Assembly (NCBI GenBank): GCA_015680905.1
Contig: CM027378.1
Location: 5,685,001 to 5,749,000, forward strand
Length of the DNA stretch: 64,000 nt
From: Coptis chinensis
Taxonomy: Eukaryota; Streptophyta; Magnoliopsida; Ranunculales; Ranunculaceae
Direction: 5' to 3'
Each line of letters begins with the position of its first letter. Position 1 is the first letter of the stretch. Position numbers and translations under genes: made by a program. Below the pieces are notes generated by a model. The model searched no databases. It was not told where the DNA came from and worked only from the letters and a program-made list of their open reading frames with translations. Shown here piece by piece: positions 1 through 12,079 of the stretch.

Positions 1-690
1 TGAAAGTTTGAGGGGAAAGGTTCCATGTGACGCGGACACTGATGCTTGGGTTAGTCGATCCTAAGAGGCGGGAAGCTTGGGCGAGAGCGTGCATCACGTG
101 AGCTTTGAAAGGGAATCGGGTTAAAATTTTTGAACTGGGACGCGGTGGTTGACAATAACATTGGGGGGAGTTTAGAGGCGCGCTTGGGCGCCGGGGAAGA
201 GTTATCTTGGATATTTAACAACTTTGCCCGCTGGAAATAGCTGGGCTTTGGAGGGAGGGTTTGATGGATAAGGGCGCGCCGACGCCTATGGTGCTTGGGG
301 GCAAAATGGAACAATGTAGTCAAGGGAAGTCGGAAAAATGGATCCGCTTGGGCGCTTTGGGGAAAATGGATTGGATCTTGGGCTTGGGCATGGGGGATCT
401 GAGTTCAACCGTCGGCGCGCGGAGGATGCTTCGAGGCGGCTTGGCGGTGGGATGCTCGGACGCATTGGGCGCGCTTTGAAGGCTTTGGGCGCTTTGGGCG
501 CTTTCCCTTGGATGTCGAACAATCGCTTCGAACTTGGACGCTTTATGGAAAGGGAATGGACGCTTAATTAAAATAAAGCATTATGATGGTCCCAGCAGAT
601 GCTAACGCAATGTGATTTCTGCCCAGTGCTCTAAATATCAAAGTGAAGAAATTCAACCAAGCGCGGGTAAATGGCGGGGGTAACTATGAA

Positions 691-730
<40 letters not shown>

Positions 731-1134
731 TGCGCATGGATGGATTAACGAGATTCCCACTGTCCCTGTCTACTATCCAGTAAAACCACAACCATTAGAA
801 CGGGCTTGGCAGAATCAGCGGGGAAAGAAGACCATGTTGAGCTTGACTCTAGTCTAACTTTGTGAAATAACTTAAGAGGTGTAAGATAAGTAGAGTCGCT
901 GCTGGCGCTTGGAAAGCTTGAAAATTACCACTACTTTGGGCGTTATTTTACTTATTCCGTGATGCTGGGCTTTGGGCGGAATGGGCCCTGACTTTGAACA
1001 AGTTTCGCTTTTGGCTTGGACCGATCCGGGCGAAAACATTGTCAAGTGGGAAGTTTTGGGGCGCACATGGGCGCTAAAAAAGATAACGCTTTGGTAACCT
1101 AAGATGAGCTCAACGAGAACAGAAATCTCGTGTG
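1..1134 (+). rRNA. 26S rRNA gene fragment, degenerate (pseudogene)
   Basis: The conserved core of plant 26S rRNA can be followed in order: GGTTCCATGTGA and GGGTTAGTCGATCCTAAGAG near the left edge, AATTAAAATAAAGCATT at about 567, TCTCTTAAGGTAGCCAAATG at about 690, ATTCCCACTGTCCCTGTCTA at about 753, GGGAAAGAAGACCATGTTGA at about 820, and AGAAATCTCGTGTG ending at 1134. The rRNA then stops abruptly, so about the last kilobase of a normal 26S gene is missing. Differences from the usual core are mostly C-to-T and G-to-A, as expected for a methylated, non-functional copy. The stretches between cores, where expansion segments belong (for example about 340-380, 400-545 and 885-1080), are shortened or filled with CTTGGGCGC/GGACGC motifs like those of the satellite that follows. 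The left end runs off the window. The identification is firm; loss of function is inferred. Confidence 0.88.
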
Positions 1135-4030
1135 TACCTTGTGAATGGGCATGGGTACCTTGGTTGCTTGGGCGCTTGGACGCTTTGGACGCTTTAGACA
1201 ATTGGACGAGTGCAATTGGACGGTTGAATGTGGACGCTTGTGCATGGGAGTGGACGCTTGGGCATTTGGGCTCTTGGGTGCTTTGGACCTTGGATGCTTG
1301 GGCGCTTGGACGCCTTGGATGCTTGGGCGCTTGACGCTTGGATGCTGAACATAGGCGCTTGTGCATGGGTGTAGGTATCTTAGGAGCTTGGACACATGGA
1401 CGCGGGCACTTGGTCGCTTGGACGGTTGGACGTGGATGCTTGTGCATGGGGGATGGGGCTGACGCTTGGGCTTTGAACATGGATGCTTGTGCATGGGCAT
1501 GGGTAACTTGATCGCTTAGGCTCTTGGGGGAGCTTGGGCTTTGGGCGGTTGATGCGTGGGCGCTTGTGCATGGACGCTTTGGTATCTTGAGCGCTTTTGA
1601 CGCTTGGGGGCTTTGATGCTTTGGGCTGCTGGCGCGCTTGGACGGTTGGACATGAATGCTTGTACATGGGCGTGCGTACCTTGGTCACTTGGTTGCTTGG
1701 ATGCTTGGTCGCTTGGGCGCTTGGACGCGGGCATATGGTCCCTAAGACGGTTGAATGTGGACATTTTTGCAAGGGCGTGGATATCTTGGGTGCTTGGGAG
1801 CTTGGATGCGGGCTTTTGGGCACTTGGACGGTTGGACATGGACGTTTGTACATGGGCGTGCGTACCTTGGTCACTTGGATGCTTGGTCGCTTGGGCGCTT
1901 GGACGCGGGCGTATGGTCCCTAAGACGGTTGAATGTGGACATTTTTGCAAGGGCGTGGATATCTTGGGTGCTTGGGAGCTTGGATCGCTGGGGCTTTGGG
2001 CGGGCGGTTGGGCTTGGACGCCTTGGGCGCTTGGATGCATGGGTATGGGTACCTTGGTCGCTTGGGCACTTGGGCGTTTAGACGCTTGGACGCTTGGGCG
2101 GTGGACGCGCTGGGCGCTTTGATTGCTTTGGGCTTGGGGTATCTTGGCGCTTGGATGCTTGGACGCTTGGGCTTTTGGCGCTTATGGCGCTTGGGCGCTT
2201 GGACGCTTGGGCGCTTGACGATGCTTTGACGCTTTGGATGGATGCATTTGATGATGATTTTTGGATGCTTGAACGGTTGGACGCTTTGGGCGCTTTGCAT
2301 GGACGCTTGGGTATCTTGGGCGATTAGGGGCGGCTTGATGCTTTGGGTGCTTGGACGCGGGAGTTTGGGATCTTGGGGGCTTGGACGCGGTTGGGCGTGG
2401 GGCGCTGATGTGCTTTGATGCTTACGCTACCTTGGTCGATTGGCTTGGACGCTTGGATGCTTTGCTTTGACGCGGGCGCTTGGACGCTTTGGATGCTTGA
2501 TGCTTTGATCGCTTTGGCTTTGGGCACTTGGATGCTTGGATGGTTGGACGTGGACGCTTGTGCATGGGCGTGGGTACCTTTGGTGGACGCTTTGGGTACT
2601 TGGGATTGACGCTTGGATTTCTTACGCTTGGGCGCTTGGGGATGCTGAAAGTGCTTGGGCTCTTGGGCGCTTGGACGGTTGAACATGGATGATTATGCTT
2701 GGGCGTTTGGGCATGTAGGCGCTTCGATGTGGGCGCTTGGACGCTTGGACTTGAAAGCTTGTTCATGGGTGTGGGTACCTTGGTCGTTTGTGCGCTTGGG
2801 CACTTTTACACTTGGGCGCTTGGACACTTGAACATGGACACTTGATGCTTGATGGGGGCGGTATCTTAGCGCTTAAATGCTTTGGCTTTGACGCTTGGCG
2901 CTTTAGACGCTTCGGCGTTTGGATGCTTGGGCGCTTGGACGCTTAGGCGTGGGCGCTTGTGCATGGGCATGGGCATGGGCATGGGCACCTTGGTTGATTG
3001 GGCGCTTGTACGCTGGCGTTCAAGCGCTTCGGCGCTTGGGGGATTGGACGGTTGGACGTGGATGCTTGTGCATGGGCGTGGGTACCTTGGTTGCTTAGGC
3101 GCTTGGACGCTTGGACGGGGGGCGCTTGGGCCCTTGGACGCGGGCGCTTGTGCGCTTGGATGGTTGAACGTGGATGCTTGTGCATGGGCGTGGGTATCTT
3201 GGGTGCTTGGACACATGCGCTTGGGCACTTGAAAAGTTGAACGTGGGCGCTTGTGCATGTATCTTGGGCGCTTGGATGCGGGTGCTTCGGCGCTTGAACG
3301 CTTGGGCGCTTGGATGTGGGCACTTGGACAGTTGAACGTGGATGCTTGTGCACGGGCGTGGGTATCTTCGGCGTTTGGGCGCTTAGGCACTTGGACGTGG
3401 ATGCTTATGCATGGGCGTGGGTACCTTGGTCGCTTGGTCGCTTGGGCGCAGGCACTTGGATGCTTGGACGATTGAACGCAGGTGCCTGAGCGCTTGGACG
3501 GTTGAACATGGACGCTTATGCGTGGGTGTGGGTATCTTGGGCGCTTAGGCGCTTGGACGGTTGAACGTGGACGCAGGTGCTTGGGCGTGGGTACTTTGCT
3601 CGCTTGGGCACTTGGACACTTGGGTGCTTGGATGCGGGCACTAGGGCGCTTGGGCCTTTGGACGGTTGAACGTGGACGTTTGTGCATGGGCGTGGGTATC
3701 TTGAGCGCTTGGGCGGTTAGACGCGGGTGCTTGGGCGCTTAGACGGTTGGACGTGGATGCTTGTGCATGGGCGTGGGTACCTTGGGCGCTTGGATGCTTG
3801 GACGGTTGAACGTGGACGCTTGTGCATGGGCGTGGGTATCTTGGGTGCTTGGGTGCATGGGCGCTTGGACGATTGGACGTGGGTGCTTGGGCGCTTGGGC
3901 TTTTGGACGGTTAGACAGTTGGATGTCGACACTTTTGCATGGGCGTGGGTACCTTGGTCGCTTGGCGCTTGGACGGTTGAACGTGTACGCTTGTGCATGG
4001 GCGTGGGTATCTTAGGCGCTTGGACGCTAT
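1135..4030. repeat. degenerate CTTGG(G/A)CGC satellite array attached to the rRNA fragment
   Basis: This is about 2.9 kb of GC-rich, strongly strand-biased repeat (G/T-rich on plus). The short unit is CTTGGGCGC, CTTGGACGC or CTTGGATGC, 8-10 bp long. A longer motif, close to CTTGTGCATGGGCGTGGGTA followed by CCTT or TCTT, recurs about 20 times at irregular spacing of roughly 55-200 bp, usually after a GACGGTTGAACGTGGACG-like stretch. The array starts at the exact point where the 26S core ends and stops near 4030, where AT-rich DNA begins. Long open frames on both strands follow from the near lack of stop triplets in the unit and are not genes. I do not recognise it as a known satellite. Confidence 0.85.
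1641..1985. repeat. 186-bp direct duplication inside the satellite
   Basis: The block beginning GACGGTTGGACATG at 1641 recurs at 1827. Both copies contain the unusual strings ATGGTCCCTAAGACGG and GGACATTTTTGCAAGGGCG, so this is a recent duplication rather than the general background of the array. Confidence 0.75.
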
Positions 4031-6233
4031 GCATAGCCTGTGCCCTTGCACCATGCCAACGGCCAAAAATTAAAATTTCGCTACCAAATGATTTCCAATT
4101 GGTCTAGTTCCACATGATTACTCGTTTTAGTCTAAAATAGACCCAAAACAAAGAAAAAACCGCACAAACGGACTACCGAACACGAAACCCCCAAAAAAAT
4201 CATTTTTGCTCAAATTGAAAGTCCAAACCATTCCAAATGGTTCCAATTCTTTTCTTATGATGCTCTATGTTTGAAAACACCCCAAATAATAAAAAAAACA
4301 CCCCGATCGGACATCCGAGCCGGAAGTTATGACCGTGTAAAGTTCATAACTCATTCAATGTTCCCTTTTGAATATAATGGAAAAAAGTTATTAACTATAT
4401 TAGGGGGAGAAGAGTTTTTTTGTGAGAAGGCTTCATGGCATAGTTACTCCCCCTCACCCAAGGTGCAAGTCCAAGGCGCTATGCCATCACGTCGGGTAGG
4501 CACCTCGACTAGACGACGTCCCATGTTGCCACTCGATACTGCCACCAGCCGCCATTCTACCACCGCCGCTATGCCACCACCAGAGGCCACCTCGTCCCTT
4601 TGCTAGCATGCCAAGATGCTATGCATCATGTCGGGTAGGCATGCCCCGACTAGACGTCCCATGTTGCCACTCGATATTGCCACCGGTTATAACTGGATGG
4701 CCTAGATATGGTATGCCAAGTAACAGAGCAGCAATTGATCATGGTGATCAGGTGATGCCTATGATAGGCCTCTCATTACTGCAGTATCCAGACTTCCTTT
4801 TGAACCCCACAGAGCCAGACCATAAGTGGTAATTAGCCTAACTACCATTACCACCACTTGGGAATAGAATCTATCTACTGAGTCTGAATGAAGTCAAATT
4901 CTTTATTGCTACTTTTGCAGTTGTGCTTCCACCTAAGGCTGTAAGAAGTAGTATTCTACAATTGAACAAAGATGCTTGGGTTCATGATGTTTCCGATGGT
5001 GGTTTATGAATTTCTCGTAGTTGCACTGAGTTTTCAAAGCAATGTTGGAAACCAAAATGCGGGTACCTCTCATACCATGTGTCTTGCTGAACATGAGTCT
5101 CCAAGTGTTAGCTGTGGAGGTGTCACGACAATCTCTTGCTAATTGGACTTGGTGGTTCTCATGCAATTGTTTGTTTATAACATGTACTCACAAAATTAAC
5201 GTACAACATAAAACAAACATTGTATATATGACAATATAATACATACCTTAGCATTAGGATTGGTCGGAATAACTGTAATAGTTGATTGTGGAGGTGTAAC
5301 ATACTACTACCTCATGAGCTTATTGGACTTGATGTGAAGGTATTTCTGAGGTTGACGAATTAGTACTTATGCGCTCTCTCTCTCTCTTCTTGTGCGTTGA
5401 GCCAACTTGTGCTTAGAAGGAGTAACACTAAGTAGAGTTGACCATGGAGGTATCTCGACAACCTCATGAGCTGATTGGACTTGATGGTTTTCATGTAACT
5501 GTTTGTTCATAACCTTTATTTTGTAATCTGTAAAAGGTTAAATACATAAAAAATTAACAATATTAACGTAAGCGAAAAACAAACATTGTATAGATTGTGG
5601 AGTTTTACAATTCATGTAAGAATAAAAGAAAAAAAAAAAACTTGATAAAATACCTCAGCAAATGCAACACGCTCACTGGTAGAAGTAGTTTGTGTCTTAT
5701 CCATGCTTAGGAGAAAATGGAAAATAATACAAATTTTATGAGAACATGGCGGACTACAAAATATTGATAATCAATAACTTGTTGAGCAAAAAACAAAATA
5801 ATTATGACTGCATTAAATACTAATCACTCACAACAGATTCAAGGGCCATATTTTAGGGAAGTTAACTTGCTTCACCTTTTTTTTTTCTTTCCTATGAACA
5901 TAGATACTATTAATCCGAAACCAAAAATAATCTATCTAATAAACTTTCCCTAAAAAGCGTTGATAACGAAGAATTCTTAGATAAGTTAGTAGTAATTCCA
6001 AAACCCTTCGTGTTTAGTTATATGAGTTTATAGTAAGTGTTGGGAGTTTCCCAATCACACTAATACTCTATAGAAAGTTTGCGAAGAAGGAACCCAACCC
6101 CTCTTTTGTGTGACATGATTATCCTGTCAACAAAGTCTAAGTTTGTTTTAGAAGTTTTGCATTTGGTGTAACTTGCCTTACTTTTTAGTTTAGCTGCATA
6201 ATTTATTCTTCTTTTCATAGAGATGATGGGAGT
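4031..6233. other. intergenic DNA with weak repeats; no gene recognised
   Basis: No convincing coding sequence is seen. 4040-4450 is AT-rich, with text such as GAGCCGGAAGTTATGACCG that reminds me of plant satellite or retrotransposon untranslated DNA. 4479-4550 is repeated at 4618-4686, sharing GTCCCATGTTGCCACTCGAT at a period of about 139 bp. A motif close to GGAGGTRTCNCGACAA followed by ATTGGACTTGATGG occurs at about 5117, 5288 and 5444, an old triplication. A (CT)n tract lies near 5380. The lower end of Helitron C should lie somewhere here or above, but I could not place it. Confidence 0.5.
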
Positions 6234-6683
6234 AACTTTAGATAAATTTAGATAAGTTAGAATTTAAATGAGTTAGATAAGTTTCATAAATTCTAGATAA
6301 GTTAGTAGTAATTTCTTTGAGTACGTTTTCATAAAGATTGTTTCCTAATTGGAATCAACTTACTCTTTAATCGTGACGGTCTACCGTCAGATGTACTGAT
6401 TGGATTAACTATTAGGCATCCGATGTAGGAGTTTGTCGATAAGAAGGTTATGAGGATTAATATCATCCGTACGTTAGAATTTAGATAACTTTAGATAAAT
6501 TTAGATAAGTTAGAATTTAAATAAGTTAGATAAGTTTCATAAATTCTAGATAAGTTAGTAGTAATTTATTTGAGTATGTTTTCATAAAGATTGTTTCCTA
6601 ATTGGAATCAACTTACTCTTTAATCGTGTCGGTCTACCGTCAGATGTACTAATTGTATTAACTATTAGTCATCCGATGTAGAC
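6234..6683. repeat. 253-bp tandem duplication (about 1.8 copies)
   Basis: TTAGATAAATTTAGATAAGT at 6238 recurs at 6491. The copies then run in parallel for about 190 bp (GTAGTAATTT, GATTGTTTCCTAATTGGAAT, GGTCTACCGTCAGATGTACT, CATCCGATGTAG). The short word GATAAGTT is further iterated inside each copy. The block lies just inside the 5' end of Helitron C. Confidence 0.8.
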
Positions 6684-6726
6684 TTCACACAAACCACTTA
6701 AAAACCAAGCTGTTTTATTATATAGA
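6234..6726 (-). mobile_element. Helitron C, 5' end (partial)
   Basis: Reading the minus strand from 6726, the sequence starts TCTATATAATAAAACAGCTT, the 5' terminus also seen at 11087 (Helitron B) and, slightly diverged, at 17507 (Helitron A). About 100 bp after the terminus match Helitron B. It starts exactly where the CTAG end of Helitron B stops, so the two sit head to tail. No 3' hairpin with CTRR end was found at lower coordinates; the lower bound given is only the extent of the recognisable repeat. Confidence 0.6.
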
Positions 6727-9341
6727 CTAGAATTTAACCCATGGCTATGCCACTCGAGTCATTACGGGTGAATTTAGCAAAATAAAATCGTGTCAATTTA
6801 TTATTTTAACCCCAATTTTATTGGGAAAAAATCAAGAGTGTTTCCACTATTATTTTACATTTAAATTGAACTTTTGTGCATCATACATACTCAATTTCAC
6901 ACGGAAATATGCCCATAAAAGTTATGCACCCACAAGTGCTTCAAATCTCATGAGTAAATATGTCTTATGCCAATAAAACCTGAATAGTTGTTAAGCCCCT
7001 TTATAAGAATTAGAAAATTAAATAAAAAGTCAATAGCAAACTCCTATAATCCAAGGTATATATTGCTATCAATAAGAACCTAAAGCTCAAGGGTTATACA
7101 AACACTGTTAGAGCACTATTAGGCTCTTAGTGAGAACTTGTCGCACATGTATACTTATAGTGAACATTGAAGCACACCCCATCCGCGTCATTAAGCAAGC
7201 AAATGCAATTTTCGCCAATGACAATCTTCTTGAGAGAAATTTTGTGGGTCTTTTGGCTTACTTGTTTTTAATCTTGCTAAATACATAGCGAGATTAGCTT
7301 ATTCATGAGCACAAAATTATTATCATCATATCAATAGTTCTGCAGATAGTCCTGCGGTAGAACATGCTTGGATCAAACAAGTAAGATCCCAAATTGATAT
7401 CAAATGTTTCCTGCTAAAGGACATGTTTGCAAGTCTACAATCCAATGGATTGCCAAACGAAGTGTCAACAGCCAACAACAAAAGCAGTAACTAATATGAA
7501 CTGCTAAAGTAACAAAAAGCTCTCAAGTTTTCTTAATTTTGTCAACATCAAAAGTTCGAAGACAGTAGCTAAATGAATTCAATGCATCTAATTAATCACC
7601 TCCATTACACAATTACTACAAAAATGCATAAGAGATCATATGTAAGATGCACTACAAATTATGCCATTACATTGAACAAACAAAGATATTTCAAATGACC
7701 AATATAGAGCACATGGAACTTCAAATCGGCCCAATTAAAATATGGCTACTGTAAACAAATTTATAAGTCTGCTACTCAAAGATACTACTGTACTTGGAAT
7801 TATTCGATCTGCCACTCAAAGATACCACTGGGAATAGGTTTGCTACTCAAATGAACTTCCAAAATTTGCTCTTAATGCCTCTAATACCCAATTTGCAAAC
7901 TTCAATGTGTGGGGAATCTGTCAGTTGCCAAAATATTGTCGTCTTTATTTCCTTCGTTGGATAGTTCCTGCATAAATATAATAATAGTGAAAGTCATAGA
8001 TCCATTAATAAGTAAAAATAAAATGGATCCTTGCTAAATCCAACATATATGCAACCAACACTACTGCGTAAGAAGCTAAAGACAGCCCACAACCAATGCT
8101 CAAGACAACATGGGGCAGTTTAGTAGCTAGCTATTAAGAAGTGAGCCCAATTGACAATGAAATCTGAAGTTCTGTAGCCACTTCTTGCAAACTAAATCTT
8201 AATCACAAAGTCATAGCCAACCTTTCACAATGCAATGATGAAAATATAATATTTTGTCAATCCGGCTACGTTCGTTAGACAATCCAAGGATATAAACCAT
8301 TAGCTTCCAAACTTCTGACCCAAATATGCAACTCAATTGTATCTGATGAGGAGGGTGCTTTCTTGCCTACCTTTATCTGCTACTTGTTCCAATCTTAGTG
8401 TGAAGTATTCTTCATGTGTCACATTCTCAAAATATTGGTTTCAATTCAACCCACAATCCTTTGTACCTTGATTTAACATAATTAATAACTGTCAAATGAT
8501 AACTAAATTCATATACTGTGAAGTACGGTTATGAAGCCCTAATAAGTGCACACAAAGTCACAATACAAAGAGGCCGAAAACATCCAAGAAACTACAACCT
8601 TAATATAAAAATTTATCGAAACTAAAATATCATATTAGAAATTATGAGGATTCAAAAATCTGATAAGAAGAGAGGATATTGATCCTCGATACTCGAGTGA
8701 TGATATCATAAGAAGTAGAAGTTCTACTTGTGCCTTGACTCATACTCTTTTGGTTGTTGTTGCATCCTTGACCATGCACCTATGCAACACAATAAACATG
8801 GGAAATGAGTCCAGCATAAACATTTGGGATTGGGAAACGATACATTCTTCTGCATTTAGTCTCTCACTCAACACGTCTTTACAACTACAAAATGCACAAA
8901 ATGAAGCATACATTTATAGACAAATAAGACATAGCTTTTCAAATATAAATAGTGAAAAATAACTTTTCCACTAACTTATTTGCTTCCATCATAGCTAATT
9001 CTTCACTCTTACATTTTCTTGTAACTCAGACACATTCTCAGTCATGCTGACTGAAAAAGTTCCCATTCAACAATACGTAAACCTTCCATTGATTAGCTCA
9101 ATCTTGCAAAAGAAGTGTTGAAGTCTCTGTACTCTGTACATACCGAAATGAATGTAGATTCTTTGTTGTTATGTGCATAGAAATAAACTTGAACAATTAT
9201 TAGCAAATGACGTTAAAATGTAATTGCTTTCACAACTGTCATTTAATCCCTAGGAATCTTATTCAATAAAAAAAGATTTATTCACGTATCAATAGATTTT
9301 GCCGAAATTCCATCCCGCCGAAATCCAAATTGAGTGTTAAA

Positions 9342-10186
9342 GGCATAGTTTTCATTAGAGTTTATGACCATTTAGTACTACGAACTTTCGTTTTTTTTCC
9401 TAAATGGTACCCGAACTTTGTTTCTTGCCTATTCGTACCACGAAGTTTCAATTTAGTACATCAGTTAATTTTCCATCCAATTTCACTAACGGCGTTAGCG
9501 TTATTCACGTGAACGGTGTTTTTTTCAAAAATTCAAATTTTGAAAACACAAAAAACACTATTCACGTTAACATTGTTTTCACTATTCACGTGAATAGTTT
9601 TTTTTTTTTAAGAATTTTTAATCAATCTTAAAAATTTATTCTTTAATGAAAAATAATAAAAAACGCTATTCACGTGAACAGTTTTTTTTTTTTTTTTTTA
9701 AGAATATATATATATATATGCTATGTAAGTTTTTATGATAATTTTTTTTTTTTGTAATAATTTAATTTTTAAGATTGATTAAAGATTATTACAAAAAAAA
9801 AACAAACAAAACAAAAAAACAAAACAAAACACTGTTCACGTGAATAGTATTTTTTATTATTTTTCATTAAAGAATTAATTTTTAAGATTGATTAAAAATT
9901 CCTTTAAAAAAAAAAAAAAACTATTCACATGAATGGTGTTTTTTGTTTTTTCAAAATTTGAATTTTTGAAAAAAACATTGTTCACGTGAATAGTGTTGTG
10001 TGAATAGTGCTAACGCCCAAATTGGATGGAAAATTAACTGATGTACTAAATTGAAACAAATTGAAACTTCGTGGTACGAATAGGCGAGAAACAAAGTTCG
10101 GATACCATTTAGAAAAAATGTGAAAGTTCGTGGTACTAAATAGTCATTAACTCTTTTCATTACACCCATAAAACTATGCACTGAAC
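9342..10186. mobile_element. foldback/MITE element with long inverted arms and CACGTG repeats
   Basis: The left arm (from GCATAGTTTTCATTAGAG at about 9343) and the right arm (ending GTTAATGACTATTTAGT reversed, then AAAACTATGC at about 10186) are inverted copies of each other for about 200 bp. They share reversed text such as ACTTCGTGGTACGAATAGGC and GATGGAAAATTAACTGATGT. The core carries at least five TTCACGTGAA-type palindromes and near variants, with poly-A/T runs between. No clear target duplication was found. It is nested in Helitron B. Confidence 0.75.
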
Positions 10187-10564
10187 CACTATGTAAACTA
10201 AATACAAATTAATATTACATATTGAAGAAGAGACTTAGAGTGGTGGAGAGAGCATGACGCAGTGGAGAGAACCAAGATAGATAAATCATGTTAAGAATTC
10301 TTCCTGAAGAAAAGAAGATAGTATTGAAGAAGGTTACTGAAAAAACAGTGTGGAAAAAGCAACAAAACTCACTGACAACAAAGTAATGAGATTTTTTTAC
10401 CTTAAACTGATAATTGCGTCGGGAGATCCTTGCACTCAAATGTGACAGGGTGAGAATAAGGGTGTTACCTTACTGGTTAGGAAGAATAAAGACGTGTAAG
10501 GTATCTTCGTGAAGATGAGGAAAGAGTGAAAGACGAAGGGTTTTTTTTCTTTTCTTTCGGTAAC

Positions 10565-10975
10565 TAAAAGTGATTTGTTTATTGGTAATGAAAAGAGATT
10601 GGCCCAGGATTCTTATTTTCTAATTTTGTGGGTATTAGTAAGTGTTATAATTACCGTCAGATCATCCCAAAACTAAAAGTGATTTGTTTATTGGTAATTT
10701 TGTGGGTATTAGTAAGTGTTATAATTACCGTTAGATCATCCCAAAATTGTTTTCTCCCTAACTGCTTGATATAAACGGTAACTAAAATTGATTTGTTTAT
10801 TGGTAACGAAAAGAGATTGGCCTAGGATTCTTATTTCCTAATTTCGTGGGTATTAGTAAGTGTTATAATTATGGTCAGATCATCCCAAAACTAAAAGTGA
10901 TTTGTTTATTGGTAATTTTGTGGGTATTAGTAAGTGATATAATTACAGTTAGATCATCTCAAAACTGTTTTCTCC
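10565..10975. repeat. two-part higher-order repeat, period about 221 bp
   Basis: GTGATTTGTTTATTGGTAA occurs four times (about 10568, 10679, 10790, 10897), alternating a long form that includes AAAAGAGATTGGCC with a short form that lacks it. Each is followed by GTGGGTATTAGTAAGTG and AGATCATCYCAAAA. The long-short pair is therefore duplicated. It lies just inside the 5' end of Helitron B. Confidence 0.75.
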
Positions 10976-12050
10976 CTAAGTGCTTGATATAAATACACCG
11001 TCAGATGTACTTATTGTATTAACTATTAGCCATCCGATGTAGGCTTCATACAAACCACTTAAAAACCAAGCTGTTTTATTATATAGACTAGAATTTAACC
11101 CATGGCGATGCCACTTGATTGTTATTATGGGTGAATTTATTGAATCAAATGCCATTTTACACCAATTTATTTTTAAAAAATTTGGCATGGTTTCCCCTTT
11201 TTTCTTACATATGAAATGAACCTGTATGTATCATATTGATATTAGACATGATATGGATTATAAATAACTTCACACGACAATGTGCCAATTTAGTTATTTA
11301 TAAATTCATTTTTCAAAGCATACAACAACTCAAAAAATGTCTAAGAAGACAATGAAAAGAATTACAGAGCAACACTATGAACTTTGACAATAACTTAACG
11401 AAAATTTCAAATCGTTATCATCAAGCAATTCAAACCACCAAGAACAAAAAATATATAGTAGGCACCCACATTAGTTATGATGGCACATGAAACCATATGC
11501 AAATCTAACTAATAAGCACCACAGATTAACGACAAGTATGGATAGCTTCCTTTGTTGATCAATGTTATTCATTTGTAATTTTGAAGTTGAAAAACATAGA
11601 GGCTTCATTTCATATTCATTTGATTCCCGACATCATCACACAACCAATTAAAAAATGGCAAAAAATAATCAATGTTCAAATGGTACCCCACAAAAACAGT
11701 AGTGCTTAGTCTTCATTAATCCTGCATATTCCTTAACTTTCTAGTGCATATACCTTTGATAGAAAGAGTGTGAGCATCCAACACAAATATCTTGGTGTCT
11801 AATGTACAATAGAAATTTTGAGATGAATTGGTGTTCCTAGCTTGGACATTCCACAACATAAATACATGGTACTATTGAACTAATAACCTTTTGAACTACA
11901 TTATCTCAAAGTCATACAAAGTATTAAAAATTGAGTTCATTCCTTGCATGAGATAACCTGCCAAAACACTTACTTTAAGTTTCTGATAAGTTCACGCATA
12001 CACTCATTTAGAGGTTCCATTCTAGATTGTAAAGTTGATCGATACAAAAA

Positions 12051-12079
12051 TAATAAATAATAATAATAATAATAATAAT
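12051..12079. repeat. (AAT)n microsatellite
   Basis: TAATAAATAATAATAATAAT-type run of about 29 bp within Helitron A. Confidence 0.9.

Larger units (their letters stand above)
6727..11087 (-). mobile_element. Helitron B, non-autonomous, 4.36 kb
   Basis: On the minus strand the element starts with TC at 11087 (TCTATATAATAAAACAG) and ends with CTAG at 6730-6727. The 3' end has the expected small hairpin, TGGCATAGCCA (6752-6742), 11 bases before CTAG. No Rep/helicase ORF is visible, so it is non-autonomous. It holds a foldback element (9342-10186) and a higher-order repeat (10565-10975). An exon-like end at about 7975-7905 on the minus strand (ATGCAG followed by an open 21-codon frame ending in TGA) may be captured host DNA, but I could not identify it. 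Confidence 0.78.

Noticed and set aside
1099-4015. Many long open frames (up to 273 codons) on both strands of the satellite
   Set aside because: They arise from a short repeat lacking stop triplets; the products are repeats of Trp/Leu/Gly/Arg or Lys/Pro/Ser, with no start context or domain.
4696-4720. CTAG next to a TGGCATACCA hairpin as the 3' end of Helitron C
   Set aside because: The spacing to CTAG is too short and the next base on the minus strand is G, not T; it also does not resemble the ends of Helitrons A and B.
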